From the NCBI GenBank assembly GCA_051453625.1, contig JBOZIK010000001.1, forward strand, positions 98,838,861-98,902,860: a DNA stretch of 64,000 bases. The letters run 5' to 3'. The position numbers and the translations under genes are program-made. Source of the DNA: Welwitschia mirabilis. Taxonomy: Eukaryota; Gnetophyta; Gnetopsida; Welwitschiales. Positions 49,979-63,440 of the stretch are shown here, in pieces; position 1 is the stretch's first letter, and each line of letters starts with the position of its first letter. The notes below the pieces were generated by a model. That model had not been told where the DNA came from. It saw only the letters and a program-made list of their open reading frames with translations, and searched no databases.

Positions 49979-51290
49979 AATCCAGGAAGGAGCATTAGAT
50001 CTCTAGGGAGCAATGTGTTATTGATTTTTCTAAAAATACGAACTTCTTTTTTGTTAAGTTGAAATCATTGAGAATTATATTCCAAAGCATTCATATTATG
50101 CCTTATATGGTTCTTTAGTCTTGAGAGCATTTATGACGTGGATTATGACATTTCTACATTGAAGTGCTAATTAAAAATTTGGGACAAACAGGATACTATT
50201 GTTGCGTACACACAACAATATATTTTTCTACGTTTTTGAGATCTTTATTGCTTTAATGTTTGTTAGATACTTTTGTAATATGTTTCAACTTATTACAGTT
50301 CAGCCATCTGCAATATTTTTTATTTTGAAGGATAGCTGTTTTATTTCTTTAAGTATCCTTATGCAAATCCTTAGCAGTGTTTGTTCCAGCAAAGTCTTGT
50401 AGTCAGGAGTCATCTGAAAAATATTAGTTAATGGAACTTTTGTACAATATGCATCCTTCATCTCAAATTGAGTTAATGGTCTCCTTTAGTTTTGTTCTAG
50501 AGTGTGGACTAGTAAACTTAAAGGATGCCCCGCCTATTGCATGCAGTGCATAATTAATTTTTGTGCAGTGCTATGGGTGATCCGGTAAAAAATTTTCTCT
50601 AAAATTCCGACTAAAGTGTTTTATTGCGCAGCTTAAAACAAATAAAATTTTAATCTTACTAGTGATTGGGATTAAAAATTTTGGCCGTTCAGGAAGAAAG
50701 GACCCTATAAAAGAGTTAATAATAATCTTCAACGACAAGTAATTAGATGAAATATTTGTTGGCTTGATACATGAAGATTAATTCTATATTAATCACCACA
50801 TCTTATTGTATTTTGAAAGTGGCAAAATGTATTATTATTTAGGGCTTAAAAAGAAAAGCCAAAGTTACAACTTAGTTTGATAATCCCCACATGCCATAGT
50901 ACTTTACAGGGGGAAGAAATATTGTTTTTAGTGCTTAAAAAGAAAGCCAGATTACAATGTGATTTTTTCCAGACATGTCCAAACATAAGCGTATCCTGTT
51001 ATGCAAGAGCAAATGGCGGGAAAAACCCTTCAGCTAAAATGAAACATAGATTTTTGAAAAACACAAGAAAAAGCCTCCAGCTAAAATGAAATTGAAAGGT
51101 ACTTTAGGAAAGGAGCTAAGTTAGGAAACAATCCTGTTTCAATCTTTTCCTTTATTATGAGGGCCATTGGCATATATTAAAGGGCTTTTTAACGGAAGGT
51201 GGCAAACGAGGCTGTGACAAAGGATTGATTAATAATTTTCCATTTTGGAAGCAAGGCTTGAACAGGTTGAATGAGTTGCTGGTTGTCAGA
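49979..51290. other. Downstream of ubiquitin-eL40: 3' UTR and spacer
   Basis: No canonical AATAAA in the first 150 bp; the 3' UTR end cannot be fixed. The text GCTTAAAAAGAAA-GCCA recurs at about 50844 and 50934, a short dispersed duplicate. No gene or transposon domain was recognised. Confidence 0.5.
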
Positions 51291-52400
51291 GTAAGAATTT
51301 GACACTTCACTTGGTGTGGGAGAGAGGAGGGCTTGAAGCACTAGCAGGTAACACTTCGCATTGTGTAGGTGTGTGTGAGCTTAGACGCCTATTGGTTCTA
51401 GGGGCCATAGATAAAGAAGGTATAAAGGTAATGTTTGGGTTCCTGTTCCAAGGGTTTGGAGGGCTAAAGAGTGGGAATTACTATGCTAGTTTACCATTGT
51501 TTTGATCAAAATTCTAAAGCGATGTTGGTGCATAGAAATTGTGGAGCCATGTTCATAGAGACTTGGGAGCAGATTGATGCATTGGAGAGTGGCCTTGACC
51601 ATTGGGAGCAGATTGATGCATTGGAGAGTGGCCTTGACCATGATCAGGGGCCCTTAGTTGCATCTCTCTTCCCTCTCAACACCAATACAAGAGGGATGCA
51701 GACCGTCGAAATCATGATACAAGTTAGTGTTGTCTTTGACATTAGGTCCGGGTAGGACATTGGAGATGTTCGAGGGAGCCTTGGGCTAGTGATGAAAAAC
51801 ATCATTAAAATGTTGAACAGACATGGCCACTTTCCTACCATAGGAATGAATTTGCATAGAAACAAAAGCAATGAACTCATGAAAAATGTAAGAAAAACAT
51901 ACATAGACTCTTTAAAACAACATATTACAATGAATTTTCTAAAGGTAATAGATTTCATGCATGATAAATACTTGATGTTGAAAATGAAAATTGCTAAATT
52001 CAAGTGTAGAGGGAAGGAAAATTGTTGTTTGCGAAGCAACCTTGCAATATCAGTCCAAAAATTGCTTTAGGATTATCCTCTCTAGCCCATGTCACTATTG
52101 TAATTTCTTGAAAGGTCTTTGAGCTATCTGTTAATTTTTTCCATAACCTTATATTCTTCATCATTCAAACATATAGATAGCTTTTTGATTTTATAGAGAA
52201 CATATAAAAGATCATTCTAGTACCAATAATTATCCCATGAGTCTTTTGCTTGTTATGTCAAATTATAATCATTAGCTACTAAGTTGATACTTGGATTTCT
52301 TAATTGCCTTTGTCTAGGTGTATAGAGCTAGAAATCATCAGTCCGCATGAGTACCAAAATAGTGTGGATTCCTTTACTTTGGAGAGTATTAAGTATTTTA
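51291..52400. other. Unassigned segment with 39-bp tandem duplication
   Basis: Somewhat GC-richer than its surroundings. Contains a 39-bp duplication (next entry). Open frames at 51299-51505, 51471-51755, 51789-52070 and 51644-52039 (minus) overlap each other and show no family similarity that I recognise. It may be the 3' end of LINE E or an older transposon. Confidence 0.35.
51564..51641 (+). repeat. 39-bp tandem duplication, two units
   Basis: TGGGAGCAGATTGATGCATT and the following 19 bp occur at 51564 and again at 51603, identical by eye. Confidence 0.95.
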
Positions 52401-52499
52401 ATTAAAACTAGGATTTGCTGGCCCCTGTAAAGCTTGGAATGGATAACTAACTAGAAAGAAATGTTGAGCTTTTGGTAGGGTAATATGTGAGCTTGGATT

Positions 52500-53850
52500 T
52501 GATTGGCTTCCAATGTTTTCAAATTTGTTGTAGGAGTCTAGGAACCTCTAGTTGTGTGAATTTTGCCTTTGAAAAGAACATACAACTAACTTTCTTGGAA
52601 GGTGATCCTAGAATGTCCCATAGCTTTTGCGATATGAAGTCTAAGCAGAATTTTCCATTTTCTGTCCTACTGAGTGCTCTCTTCCACCATTTAAATGCCA
52701 AATTATGAGCCCGATTAAAAAGACTAGGAATACCCAAGCCTACCTAATCCTCCTAACAGATAGACCAAGAAAACCGATGAAAAACTTTCCTATTAGTGGT
52801 ACACCAAAAAAAGGTTTTTATAATTCTCTCCATTTCCTTAATAACATTAAGATGAGCAGCAATTACAGATGAGAAATAGCTAGGAATTGTCAAGAAAATA
52901 TGCTTAACGATAACTATTCTACTAGGGAAAGATAGCCATCAACTATTCCAGCTTTCATTTTAATAACTTCAATAACTCTAGACCAAGCTCCATGAGTAGT
53001 GCCCACAACTGTTAGGAACACCCCAAGATCATGGATAATGAGGATGCCGATTTTGTAGAGGCTCATAAAACTTCCTATAGACTTTGCATTTACCCCAATT
53101 AATATTGGAACGAGGAACATCATTATAAAGTTGGAGCATATTTAGAACATTTTGGAAATTTGCTCATTCTCCTTGAGAAGGAAAAAGAATCAGTTGACAC
53201 ATGGATTGAGAACTAGATCTTCTTCACTACTTGGTAGTTCAATTCTATGGATAAGCTTGACTCGAGCAAAATTTCTAGCCAAATGGGTCACTCCATAGGC
53301 AACAATAATGAAAAGATGGGTCACTTCATAGGCAACAATAATGAAAAGACTGGGGGCTAGAGGACAACCTTAATGAATAGATTTATGTAGGACAAAGAAG
53401 TGGGACTCTAAACCATTAAGCATAAGGCAGGAATTTGCATTAGCCAAAAGAAGATTAACATGGCTTAGAAAAGATTCTCTTGAATTCATTTAATTGATTA
53501 CATCTTTTAAAGAGGTTTAATTGATGCAATCATAAGCCTTAGCAAAATCTACTTTAAGAAGAAAGGAATGATTATCGAAATTTGTTTCCCATTTAAGACC
53601 TTCCAAGGTTGTAAAAACATTGTCCAAACTGAAGTTGCCTTTAATGAAACTTGTTTCTTCCCTAGGGATAATTCTTGCTAGATAGTTATTTAATTTCAAA
53701 GCAACAACAATAATCTTTTGTAGAACCATTAGTAAAGATATTGACCAAGGGTGATTTACCTCAATTGGATGCTCTTGCTTAGGGATGAGTTTAATCTCAC
53801 CTTTATTCTAGAAATGTCCCAAAGAGCCCCTATCTACCATTTCCAAGTAC
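52500..53850 (-). pseudogene. LINE E reverse transcriptase (broken)
   Basis: Minus strand, in order: KLIPKQEH (about 53780), the open stretch 53517-53729 with FIKGNFSLDNVFTTLEGLKW and LLKVDFAKAYDCIN (the RT palm Asp block), GCPLAPSLFIIV (about 53360, the RQGCPLSP block), then a 33-bp duplication, and GIPSLFNRAHNLAFKWWKRA (52730, the post-RT GLG-P-x-L...A-x-x-x-KW block). The YxDD box was not recognisable, and several stops are present. The frame at 52519-52737 belongs to this post-RT part. Confidence 0.75.
53284..53349 (-). repeat. 33-bp tandem duplication inside LINE E RT
   Basis: TGGGTCACTCCATAGGCAAC and the next 13 bp at 53284 recur at 53317. 33 bp keeps the reading frame and duplicates 11 codons right after the GCPLAPSLF motif. 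Confidence 0.9.
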
Positions 53851-54869
53851 ATACTGTAAAAACCACCCTTCATGTGGCTATAGAAGTGCTAATACCATTC
53901 AATTGGGAAACTGTCAATTCTAGGTGCCTTATGTTTTGCCCTCCATTTTAAGGGTAGTAATGAGATTGTCCAATGAGAGTAACTGGAAGCATCTATAACA
54001 GTGAGATTGAACTAAGGAATTTTATAGAGAACTTTATCTAGAGCTTTCATATTTATATTGGAAGGGCAAAAAAGGAATTGGTAATGATTAACAAAACAAT
54101 TTGAGATATTAGCCTCATTCGTGACGTAGACTTGAGACAAATGTTCTTCTCAAGGGGCCTTTAAGGATATTAAAGAAATATTACATGGTTGGTCACCCTC
54201 ATGAAGCTAATTTGGTTTAGCCATAATTTGATGCCCTTCAGTTTGGTAATCCTGGATTGCATAGACTTTGTGATGAAGATTAACTAAGGTCCTGTGAGAT
54301 CCATTAACCTATCTATAGGTTATGCGAGCTAAGCATACTTCCAATTGATAATTCATGTGTAGCTCGTCTGTTCGTAACTTCCTTTTACATTGAGAGTTCG
54401 CTTTTATGGAAATATTTTTTATTCCTTGTATTGTTGTAGTGAGCCAAGCTATCCATCCTGTTCTATGCTAAGGTTGAAGATGCAAGTTCTAAGAAAAGGG
54501 AATCAAATAGAAGAATGTAAGAAAAAGGTATTAAAACAAAAGTTACCCTATTTGCTTACAAACTAAGAACATATCTTGAATTCACTGTAAACTAGAAAAT
54601 GGCTTGATAAAATGAAGTCTAATATTATAGTGCCATGATGCCTCTCTTTTGCAAAAAGATGATGTCCACAATGGTATAAGGATAAATCCTATTGAGGTAA
54701 GACAAAATAATGTCATCTCCCTTATAATAATTTAACCAAGTGAAACGTCCAAAATCTAGGATGGGGCAATCAACATGAACATCTCTAGAGGATAAGTAAT
54801 CTTAAAATGGTCCTAGGCTACTTTGTAAGAACCTTGAAAAACAACAGCTCTTCCTCCTACCTTTTCTCT

Positions 54870-55220
54870 AGTTCTTTCAACTATATTTATCATCACTTGC
54901 TATTATCTAGGGAATATCTAGGAGACTTTGGGTTAGAATTTGCCACACCGTTTTTCTCTTTGTTGCATTATTGAGAGCATAAGCATTGAGAATGCCAAAA
55001 GCAAAGTCCTTGATTTTCATGGTTGCTCATATAGATTTGTCCAAAAAGGTTCATTCATGTGTTAATAATGTTATTGATTTAGCATGGATGATTACCTAGA
55101 AGGCATCTACCATGACCCTTTAAATGATTAGTAGCAACAAAGACAAATTTCCTTTCTATTATATTATTCATTGCTTGAAGCTCAAAATTGAAGACTTCGA
55201 GTTCTTGTAAGAGGATAAAA
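54870..55220 (-). pseudogene. LINE E endonuclease fragment (broken)
   Basis: Minus-strand similarity to the N-terminal part of LINE endonucleases: FELQAMNNIIERKFVFVATN followed by HLKGHGRCL, at the place of the S-x-G-x-S-G-G-I block. Stops are present. Weak by itself, but position and order fit ORF2 upstream of the RT. Confidence 0.45.
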
Positions 55221-55519
55221 TCAGTAGCTGTCCTCCACACACCGTCTCTAATTACATATGCATGATTGAGATCTAGTAGTTTGTGAACATGTCATGTAAG
55301 AAGCTTCATGCTTGCATGTTAGTGAGTTCTTCATTCTTCAAGTTCTAGAGGCATGAAAAGGTGGTCTAGACATTTGCAACATTTACAATGGCTTTTCTTT
55401 GTGTCTTTGAACTCTTCTACATTGGAATATTAGAAGCTGCTACCCACTTGGTAACATTGAACTAAGATTTACCTACTTTAGAGGAGCTCAAATCACTTGC
55501 CTTAGTGGGTATTAAAGAG

Positions 55520-56180
55520 TGGATCAACTATAAACCCAATGCCATTTTCAAGAGGATTCCTAACTATAACTGGATTCGCTAGAGGTTGTTGTTTATATCT
55601 ATATATAACAAAATCATTAGTTAGGGGTTCAAATTCATTCCATAGTGAGGTGTTTCCAAGCAGCCTTTTCCTTAGTATATGGAAGGTTCTCTACAAACAT
55701 GAGAGAGTGCATAGATTTTAAGTTTGCCAAGGTGGTTGGAATAAAATCATCTAACCAAGCTTCTTTTGCGTAAGTTCCAGTTTGTCAAACTTAAAATGTC
55801 TATTCTAATGATGGCAGTGACAATAGTTTGACGAAGTTAAGTAAGTAATTCCTTGAGTATGCATGGAATCATTTGGCAAGGTTATGTCAATAACATGTGG
55901 TGGAGTATTTGTAATATCATTATTGACATAGATACATTAAGTTTTTGAAGTTTGAAACCACTCATATTCTTCAAGTAATTGACTTGACCTAAAGCACTTT
56001 TAATTTTATCTAAGTGATAGTTCATAAAAGAGCACAATCCTTTAAATTCTAGCTAGATAGGTAAGGTACCATGAAGGATTCTTCATGCATGAAATCTTTG
56101 GTCCATTGATCTAGGAGAAGGAAAGTCTCAGTCATTGACTAGTAAGGTTGTAATAAGAACTTATTACACATTTTTGGACA
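55520..56180 (-). pseudogene. LINE E ORF1, DUF4283-like fragment (broken)
   Basis: A minus-strand frame reads QWTKDFMHEESFMVPYL at about 56110, close to the W-x-x-x-F-x-P...P-x-W-V-R-L block of DUF4283 in plant LINE ORF1. A segment with LDKIKSALGQV follows at about 55990, like the IGxxLG stretch. Degraded by stops. Confidence 0.45.
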
Positions 56181-59100
56181 AACTACACTTCATGCTTTGA
56201 ACGAGGAGGCGGTGAATATTAACTCATTTCCAAAAAATTGACATTTATCTTCTCAATTTGGAAAAAGATACAAATTTATTATTGAAATATCCAATATCAA
56301 ATTGGACCTAAAAAATGTCCATCATGAACTCATACATGTTAATTATAAATTTGAAAGTAGGATGCTTACCTCTGCCATTGCTCACAGAATCGGTTTTTGT
56401 ACTCTCGTTCAATTCTGTTCTATTGTTTGTCAGCCTAGGAGCATTGTGTTCTATTTTGTAAACCAAGCTATTAGTATCATTTAGCATATCAATGTTTCAG
56501 TTCTTGCAATAAAAATCAAAAGGAGGATAAGAAATCAGGTTGCTTAAAGGGGCACGCATGCATCTGAGGGCTTACTAGAGTAGTGTATTAATAGAGAAGT
56601 TTATGCCCCAGAAAGAAATTCTATACTAGGCAGAACTTGTAGACATGATGCGGTGGGTTAAAGTGGAGAAAGCAATGAAGAGTGGAAGTTCATCTAGATG
56701 CTATACTATTTCAAGATGATGTTGTAGCATTTTCTAGCAAGCCAAGTATGATAAGAAAGATTTCAAATAGTTTGTAAAATTAGTTGACTCATTCAACTAT
56801 GGATGAAGAAATTTTCTTCCATGATACATTAATTTTTATTCATCTCACTAATGATATGTTAATATAATCTTTTCCAAAATTATAGCTAAAGTTCTTTGTT
56901 ACTTAGTTAAAAATAAAAAACTGATTCATAGGTAATTCAAATGGAAATAAGATAGGGAACTGTATAGGGGATCCGATCCAATAAGAAATTTATGTTTTGT
57001 TTTTTAAAAATGTTTCCAATAAGACATTTATGTTTTGAAATGTAAATATTTTCACTAGTAGCACCTTTACAATGAAAATGACATAGCCTTCTTATGAAGG
57101 GAAACTTAGAAATAGAGTGTTTTCTACTAGGACATTTTTTACATAGAAAACTAATACATACTTTAAGTTGTTGAAAGAGTTAGCATGGAGAGTAAGAGTA
57201 TGGTAATTGTGAGGATCTTGAGTATTTTAGGTTTTTGGAATCAATAGAATGTTTGAACAATTTGTATATCATAATTGCACAAGGTATTCAACACATCATC
57301 ATGAATGCACTTTACAAAGAGAATATACTTTCTTAATCAAGGTTGAAAACTGTATTTATATTTTAATTTGTAGTTCTTGTAATGTTAGTTTACAACAATG
57401 GTGAGTTTTTTTATAGTTAAGAGATTTGCTGTTAACATTAGCAATCGTATGTATGTTTTTGAAAGCTTTATTTATTGTTAGTAGGAAAACATCTTTCCTT
57501 TATGTCACTAATATCTATGTAGGAATCACCATATAGTTTGATGTCAACTGTGGGGTTTTTACGCATCATTATTATTTGTAATCAAGGGTTTAGTTGCTTA
57601 AAGAGTTATCTCTTTCTCTACTTGACATAATTTTGACCCCACTTTGTAATCTCTTTATGAACTTATGTTTTGCTGATAATCTCACATGTTTTCATTGTTT
57701 TTTTAATTCTTTCATTAGTGATTGATATGCAAAAATAAAGTGAATATTAATGTATTAAAGGTTATAACCTAGTTATTATAAGATAAAGGTGCAAAAGTAA
57801 CACACATTTAATGAAATGATATTTTTGTTAACTCTTAAATGGTTTAATCAACACCTTATATCAATATTTCCTACCATTGAACTATGCCTATTATAAGCTT
57901 TCATGTAAAATATTGGTATTATTTTGTCTTTTGAATTTCTATTGTTAAGAGAAATATTGTTGTAAAATACTTTTCTTATAGTATTGTGTAAGCATAACAT
58001 GAATTGTATTTCAATCTTTTTTTGGTGTTTTTGAGTGTATCTTTTATGATTAAATGAAATTAGTTATTATCTAAACTACTTTTATACATTTGGAGTTTAT
58101 TTATTTATTCTCTTTTTAACATATGCTATTCATTTAAAATAGTTTTATGGACTTTATTTTGATGGCGTTTTTGGAGTTATCTTTAGTAAAAGTTTATTTT
58201 ATTTTTTGAACTTTCAGTTTTAGTTCATTAAAGCAATCCCTAAAGTGAAAAGGTTTTTTTTGTTTTTAACGTTTAGTTTTATTCTTTTTCGTAAATGGTT
58301 TGGTCATGTTTAAAAGCTAGTGTGATTCTATTTTTTAATGTTATGGTGTCCTTGATACAAGCTTTATATTGGAAATCCTTTTCGAACTTTGAGTTATATT
58401 TCATTTAGATAAGGTTTTATCTAAAACACTCTTACTTTATAGAGCACAACATTTCCTCTTAGTAGTAGTAGATCATAAGTTATGGCATTAGGAGTGGAGA
58501 TAGATTTTCCTTTTACGTACGTGCATTTTACAGTTTGGAAGATACATTATTGAATGATAGAGGACACTATTACTTTAACAACTATTATTTTTAATGTTTT
58601 GTGAATTTTAGTTTTAGAATTGATGAATTATTATGTGAGATAAATTTTATTATTTGCCATGACTATTAATTGAACAATGGTAATACCATCTATTGAATCC
58701 TTTTGACATCTTTATTGTATTAATTCAAATCATCATAAAAATATGGACAATACTTTTTACTCTTAGATAAGGTTTTATGCTACACATACTTTATTACCCC
58801 CTTGGTTGAATTGATCTTGATATTTCTTAAGATAACTAATAAAACTAGATCTACTAACATTTAAATACTTTTCTTTAATATTAATATTTATTTTATCTTT
58901 TTATATCTATTTGTTTAGAACTATGTTCTTCAAGAAATATTGCTATGAATCTTACAAAAAATAGAATTGATAAAGTCGAGGATAAGAAGAATTTAATATA
59001 TAATAGAGCTTAAATATTTTTCTTCATAAATTTCATAAATGATTCTTAATCTTTACCACAACATCCTTGACTCTAATCAATTGGAATCACTTCCATTATT

Positions 59101-61556
59101 TTAGTTGAGTGAAGAATTTTGTTTTTAATTTCATCAAAGAATTTGATGTTATTTGAATGTGATCTTAGAAGTTAATTATATTGTGAATTTTAATTTGAGT
59201 TTAAAAGAGACTTAAATTTACCTTAGGATTCAAGAGAATAAAGATGCATGAATTGATGTCACAAAATTGTTGTACTAATAAAAAGACAAAATCCTAGAAG
59301 TAAACCAACTAATATTTCTATTAACTAAAAATATGATTACATATATGATGGATAAGATTTGTGAATGCTTTGAGAGCATTCTAAGGTTTTATCCATAATG
59401 CCTAACTTATACTAGAACATGACTCTCTAATTAATAGTGACTTAAGAAATAATATATAACATCAAAAAGTTATTCATAACTATAATAAGTTCAGATTAAA
59501 TTATGGATATCTAAACATGACAATCCTCAAACAAACTATTTCATAAATAACTCAACCATTTGTGTCATGACTAGGACCAATTTTGAATATAGAATATGGC
59601 TCAACTTAACCTAAACTAACAATAAAGATCATCTCATAGATTAAAAAATGGGAACATGTGATTGTTTTTTCCCTTCCTCCCAAATTTGAAGATGTTTTTA
59701 AGTTGGTTGAAATTTTTATCTAAATTTTTGGCAATGAAAATGTCACATGTATCATGAGTAGAAGAAGGCTGACAAACATAAAAATGAAATATAGAAAGAG
59801 GGTTTGGGCACCTATTTTTTCTTCTCTAGGATTACCTTTTCTCACATAGCAAGTTCTCATCCTCTATTCATGTCTAAAGCCTTTTGTTGTTACCTTTTAA
59901 ATTTTTTTCAACTTAAATTGTGAATGTTTGAAAAGAAGGACAAGGCATGGCAAGGGTATAGAGATAGGATGATGGCAATAGAGGCATTTGCATATAACAA
60001 ACATGCCATTGCATCATTATATCCTTATTCATTGTATTCTTTGATATAGATAATGTTTGAAACAATATAGTATGTTCATTTAAAAATTAAAAGGAACATT
60101 TTCGTATGTATAACATTGTATAACTTTATGTTATATTTCTTACTAAAATAATTAATTTTTGTATTAAGTTGATTAACAAATCCACAGTGTTTTGGTATGT
60201 TATTTTTAATTCAATTAATGAATGTAAATCAACTGCTTTTTAAATCACACAAGTTTAATATATTATAGTTTAAAATGATAAAGTACCTTATAAGTATCAC
60301 TTTCCAATAAAAAAAATAGTTATAGACATTTTTCATTAACATTTACCAACTCAATGGAAACATCTTTCTAACATGATCTTTTTAAAGTTGTTGGCATTTA
60401 AATTTGATGACATTTTAATTATTGGATAATATGCATCATAAACACATAAATAAAGATAATAAAAATTTTAAGAAAATATACCTTCATGTTTCATATTCTT
60501 GTGATGGACTTATGATCCAAATAGTAGTGTTTTCATAATAAATTTTTTATTTTAGGCTGTCATTAGATATGCATTCTCAATTTTATAAAACATTGATAAC
60601 CAACTACTTTATAACTTCATGACCCTAAGCTGCTTTCCAAGACAACAATATAAGTCAAATTATTAGTTGGTGAATACTAAACACTCCATCTATTGGCATT
60701 GAGTTGATGAAATACTTTGATGCAACAACATCCTCTTAATAGATGATACTTTACTTTTGGAAGATGTTTTTGACATGATAGAATAGATATTTAACATGAT
60801 TCACGGGACAATGATTGATAAAATTTATGAATAGGAGTAACTAAGCTAAAAAGGCACTTGACTAGATATCCAAAATATATCAAGAAATAAATAAATAGAC
60901 AAAAGAAGCCGTAATTTGTTACAGAAACCTTAAATGCAAAGAAGGGCAGAAAAACCCTTGATTTGAAGATGATACAAGAGTGGTAGTTGTATGGAATGTT
61001 GAGAAGAAATTGATTTGAGGTTTTCATGATTGATCTTGTAGCTAAGGATTGGCATATTAATGTACTGTTTCTTACTTATTACTCTGTGGTAATGTAAAAA
61101 GAATTTGATTTGTGAATGTAGGCTAAAAAGATGTTGAACTATCTTAGATTGTATTGTGTTTTTTGTTTTGATACTTTTACCACATAATTTTTCCTTATTC
61201 ATGTTAATTTATGCATGAAATCATAACTATATGTTTTTACTATTGATCTTTGCATCATTGTTCATCTTCATCTCATGAATTTAAAATTTTTACTTAAAGC
61301 TTAGGATGAAACATAATTTAAGTGGTAAACGCTTTTCTTGAATTGTTCTAATTTATGAAAAACCTATTTTTATGTAACTTTTGAAGACAATACTTTTCAT
61401 TCATGTCGAAATATATGACATCTTTGAGAAGGAAAAGGAAGGTATAATAAAGAAAGATATAACAAAGAAATTATCAAGAGAAGTATATTATAAAAGTAAT
61501 CCTATAAATATAATTGATCCTTTTTTGTACGTCAAAAAAGTTACACGTTTCTTACT

Positions 61557-61596
61557 ATGAACCCCAAAATGACATTATGAACCCCAGAATGACATT
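61557..61596 (+). repeat. 20-bp tandem duplication
   Basis: ATGAACCCCAAAATGACATT at 61557 and the same with one change at 61577. Confidence 0.9.
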
Positions 61597-63040
61597 ACAT
61601 AGTGCATCCTGTGAAACTATAGTACTTGAAATGCATAAGGATAAGCAACATTAATTTATAACTCATGGGTTTGTAATTTAAGGTAGGTGCAATGTGAAAA
61701 GATTCTATGGAAGAAATTATTATGCCCTTACGAATGTTGATGATTACTTGAAAGATAGCAATATTTTTTAGATTTCTTACTTTATATCTCTTGATACAAC
61801 TTATAAATTAGTTTCACATAATACACTAATAGTTATCTTTTGTATTATGAATCAATCGCCCAGCATATTGTAGTGTTCTATCATACAACATTTTATGTTT
61901 TTCCTTTTATTATGCCTTCTTATTAATCACCTTTTCTAATTTTTTATACAATGCATTTGCAAGTTAGTTATTCTTGGCTTGTTAAGCCAATCTTTTAAGT
62001 TTAATGGTTTTCGTGTTTTGAACATTTTAGATTTATGCTTGTGGCTTATGCTCTTACATCTAATGCTTTTCTTATTTTTAAATTTGATTCTTTTTTTTTT
62101 AAAACAATTATGTGCTGATGGGTTAAATGTAATCATTGATATTATCACGGCTAAATCTATAACCTAACCTTTACCATTTTTTTCAAGATATATGCCTTTA
62201 TATTTAGTATATTACTGTTAAAAAATATAGTAAGCTTTTATAATGTGTTAAATGGCATATTTTATGATATTATAGAAAAAGAATAAGAAAAAAATAAATA
62301 ATGAGTAAGTTAATCAAACTTGTTATACTTGGCAAATATAGTAATTTTGGATAGGATGGATAAATCTCCTTAAAGCCTAGTTAACTAATACTATTTTTGG
62401 GCATTTCGTATTGGATTTACTAAAGTGGGGTTAATCCTTGAGTTATCTTAAGTGCATACATCTTGATTGACTTTTATTTTAGGTTGGTCACATAAATGAA
62501 TCATTTTAAGGGGTTTAAAAAATTTACAAGAATTTTACTCATTTTCCATAAAATCTAATAGAAATCATCAATTGGAATAATAAAGCCTTAGAAAACTACT
62601 GATGCATTGAACATGATAACTTCATAATCTCCAAGATTGAACCTAATATTATTATATATTTAGTATGAAAAATACATGACATTTTTCCTCAATACTAGTG
62701 TTATAAGTAGTAATTGTGAATCTAACTTGTAAATTTTATGTAAGATGGAGTATTTGATATGAGAATCTTATGCACACAAACTCTTATTAAATCAATGCAC
62801 AAGCTTAACCTTTAAAAACTAAACTTATACAAGTTCACATATTTTCATTTTTATCATCCAACATATTTTCTTTTTTGTTTTTCTTTTCTTTTTTATTGGA
62901 AGAAGGCAATTACTGAAATTTACATCACTTGTGCTAAGGTCATTTGTTTGTTTTGCCACATGAAAACACATGTGTGATTCCTGCCAGCCTTAGGTCTAGT
63001 TATGAAATATTAGGATCTTACTTAGAGTTCATATCTACAA

Positions 63041-63250
63041 TGTTGTAACCCAAATTTTCCTTATTATGTAATCTCTTAACTCAAATTACCTTTATTAAGT
63101 ACTATTTTTTATGTCTAAATTTATGTTTAATTATTCAAAAAAATAGATTAGTGAAACCTAGGCTTAATAATTACTTATAATTTATCAAGACACTATATAT
63201 AATAGATATTTTAGAAAAATAAACATAAGTAGATAATACAATCAATCATT
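63041..63250 (+). repeat. Possible LTR start related to the 37809 insertion
   Basis: Begins TGTTGTAACCCAAATTTT, similar to TGTTATAACCCACATTTT at 37809; similarity fades after about 100 bp. No matching right end was found. Confidence 0.3.
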
Positions 63251-63440
63251 ATGGAATTACTAATAGATGATTTTGGTTTACAAATAATAGTAGTGTGACA
63301 CTTATGTGTCCTATATTTCTTTTTAGTTTGCACCACATAAAGAAATGTTGTATATGATTGATGAGATGTAAAATTGTTATAATACAGACATGAATATTAG
63401 CTTAGGATAAATCTTAATCAATATAATAAGAGACTAAAAC

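Larger units (their letters stand above)
52400..56250 (-). mobile_element. LINE E, a second LINE lineage (degraded)
   Basis: Minus-strand relic with ORF1-like (about 56180-55520), endonuclease-like (about 55220-54870) and RT (about 53850-52500) similarity. Its RT motifs differ clearly from the LINE A/C family. Ends are approximate and no TSD or poly-A end was found. Confidence 0.7.
56251..63440. other. 7.2 kb AT-rich DNA, nothing recognised
   Basis: No protein family, LTR pair or array was identified. It contains a 20-bp tandem pair at 61557-61596 and a possible LTR start at 63041. Likely ancient decayed repeats. Confidence 0.5.

Noticed and set aside
50877-51089. 70-codon frame downstream of ubiquitin-eL40
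   Set aside because: No family similarity, atypical composition and no support for splicing; probably chance.
56302-56484. 60-codon frame with a MDLKNVHHEL start
   Set aside because: Short, no similarity and next to LINE E on the opposite strand; not supportable.
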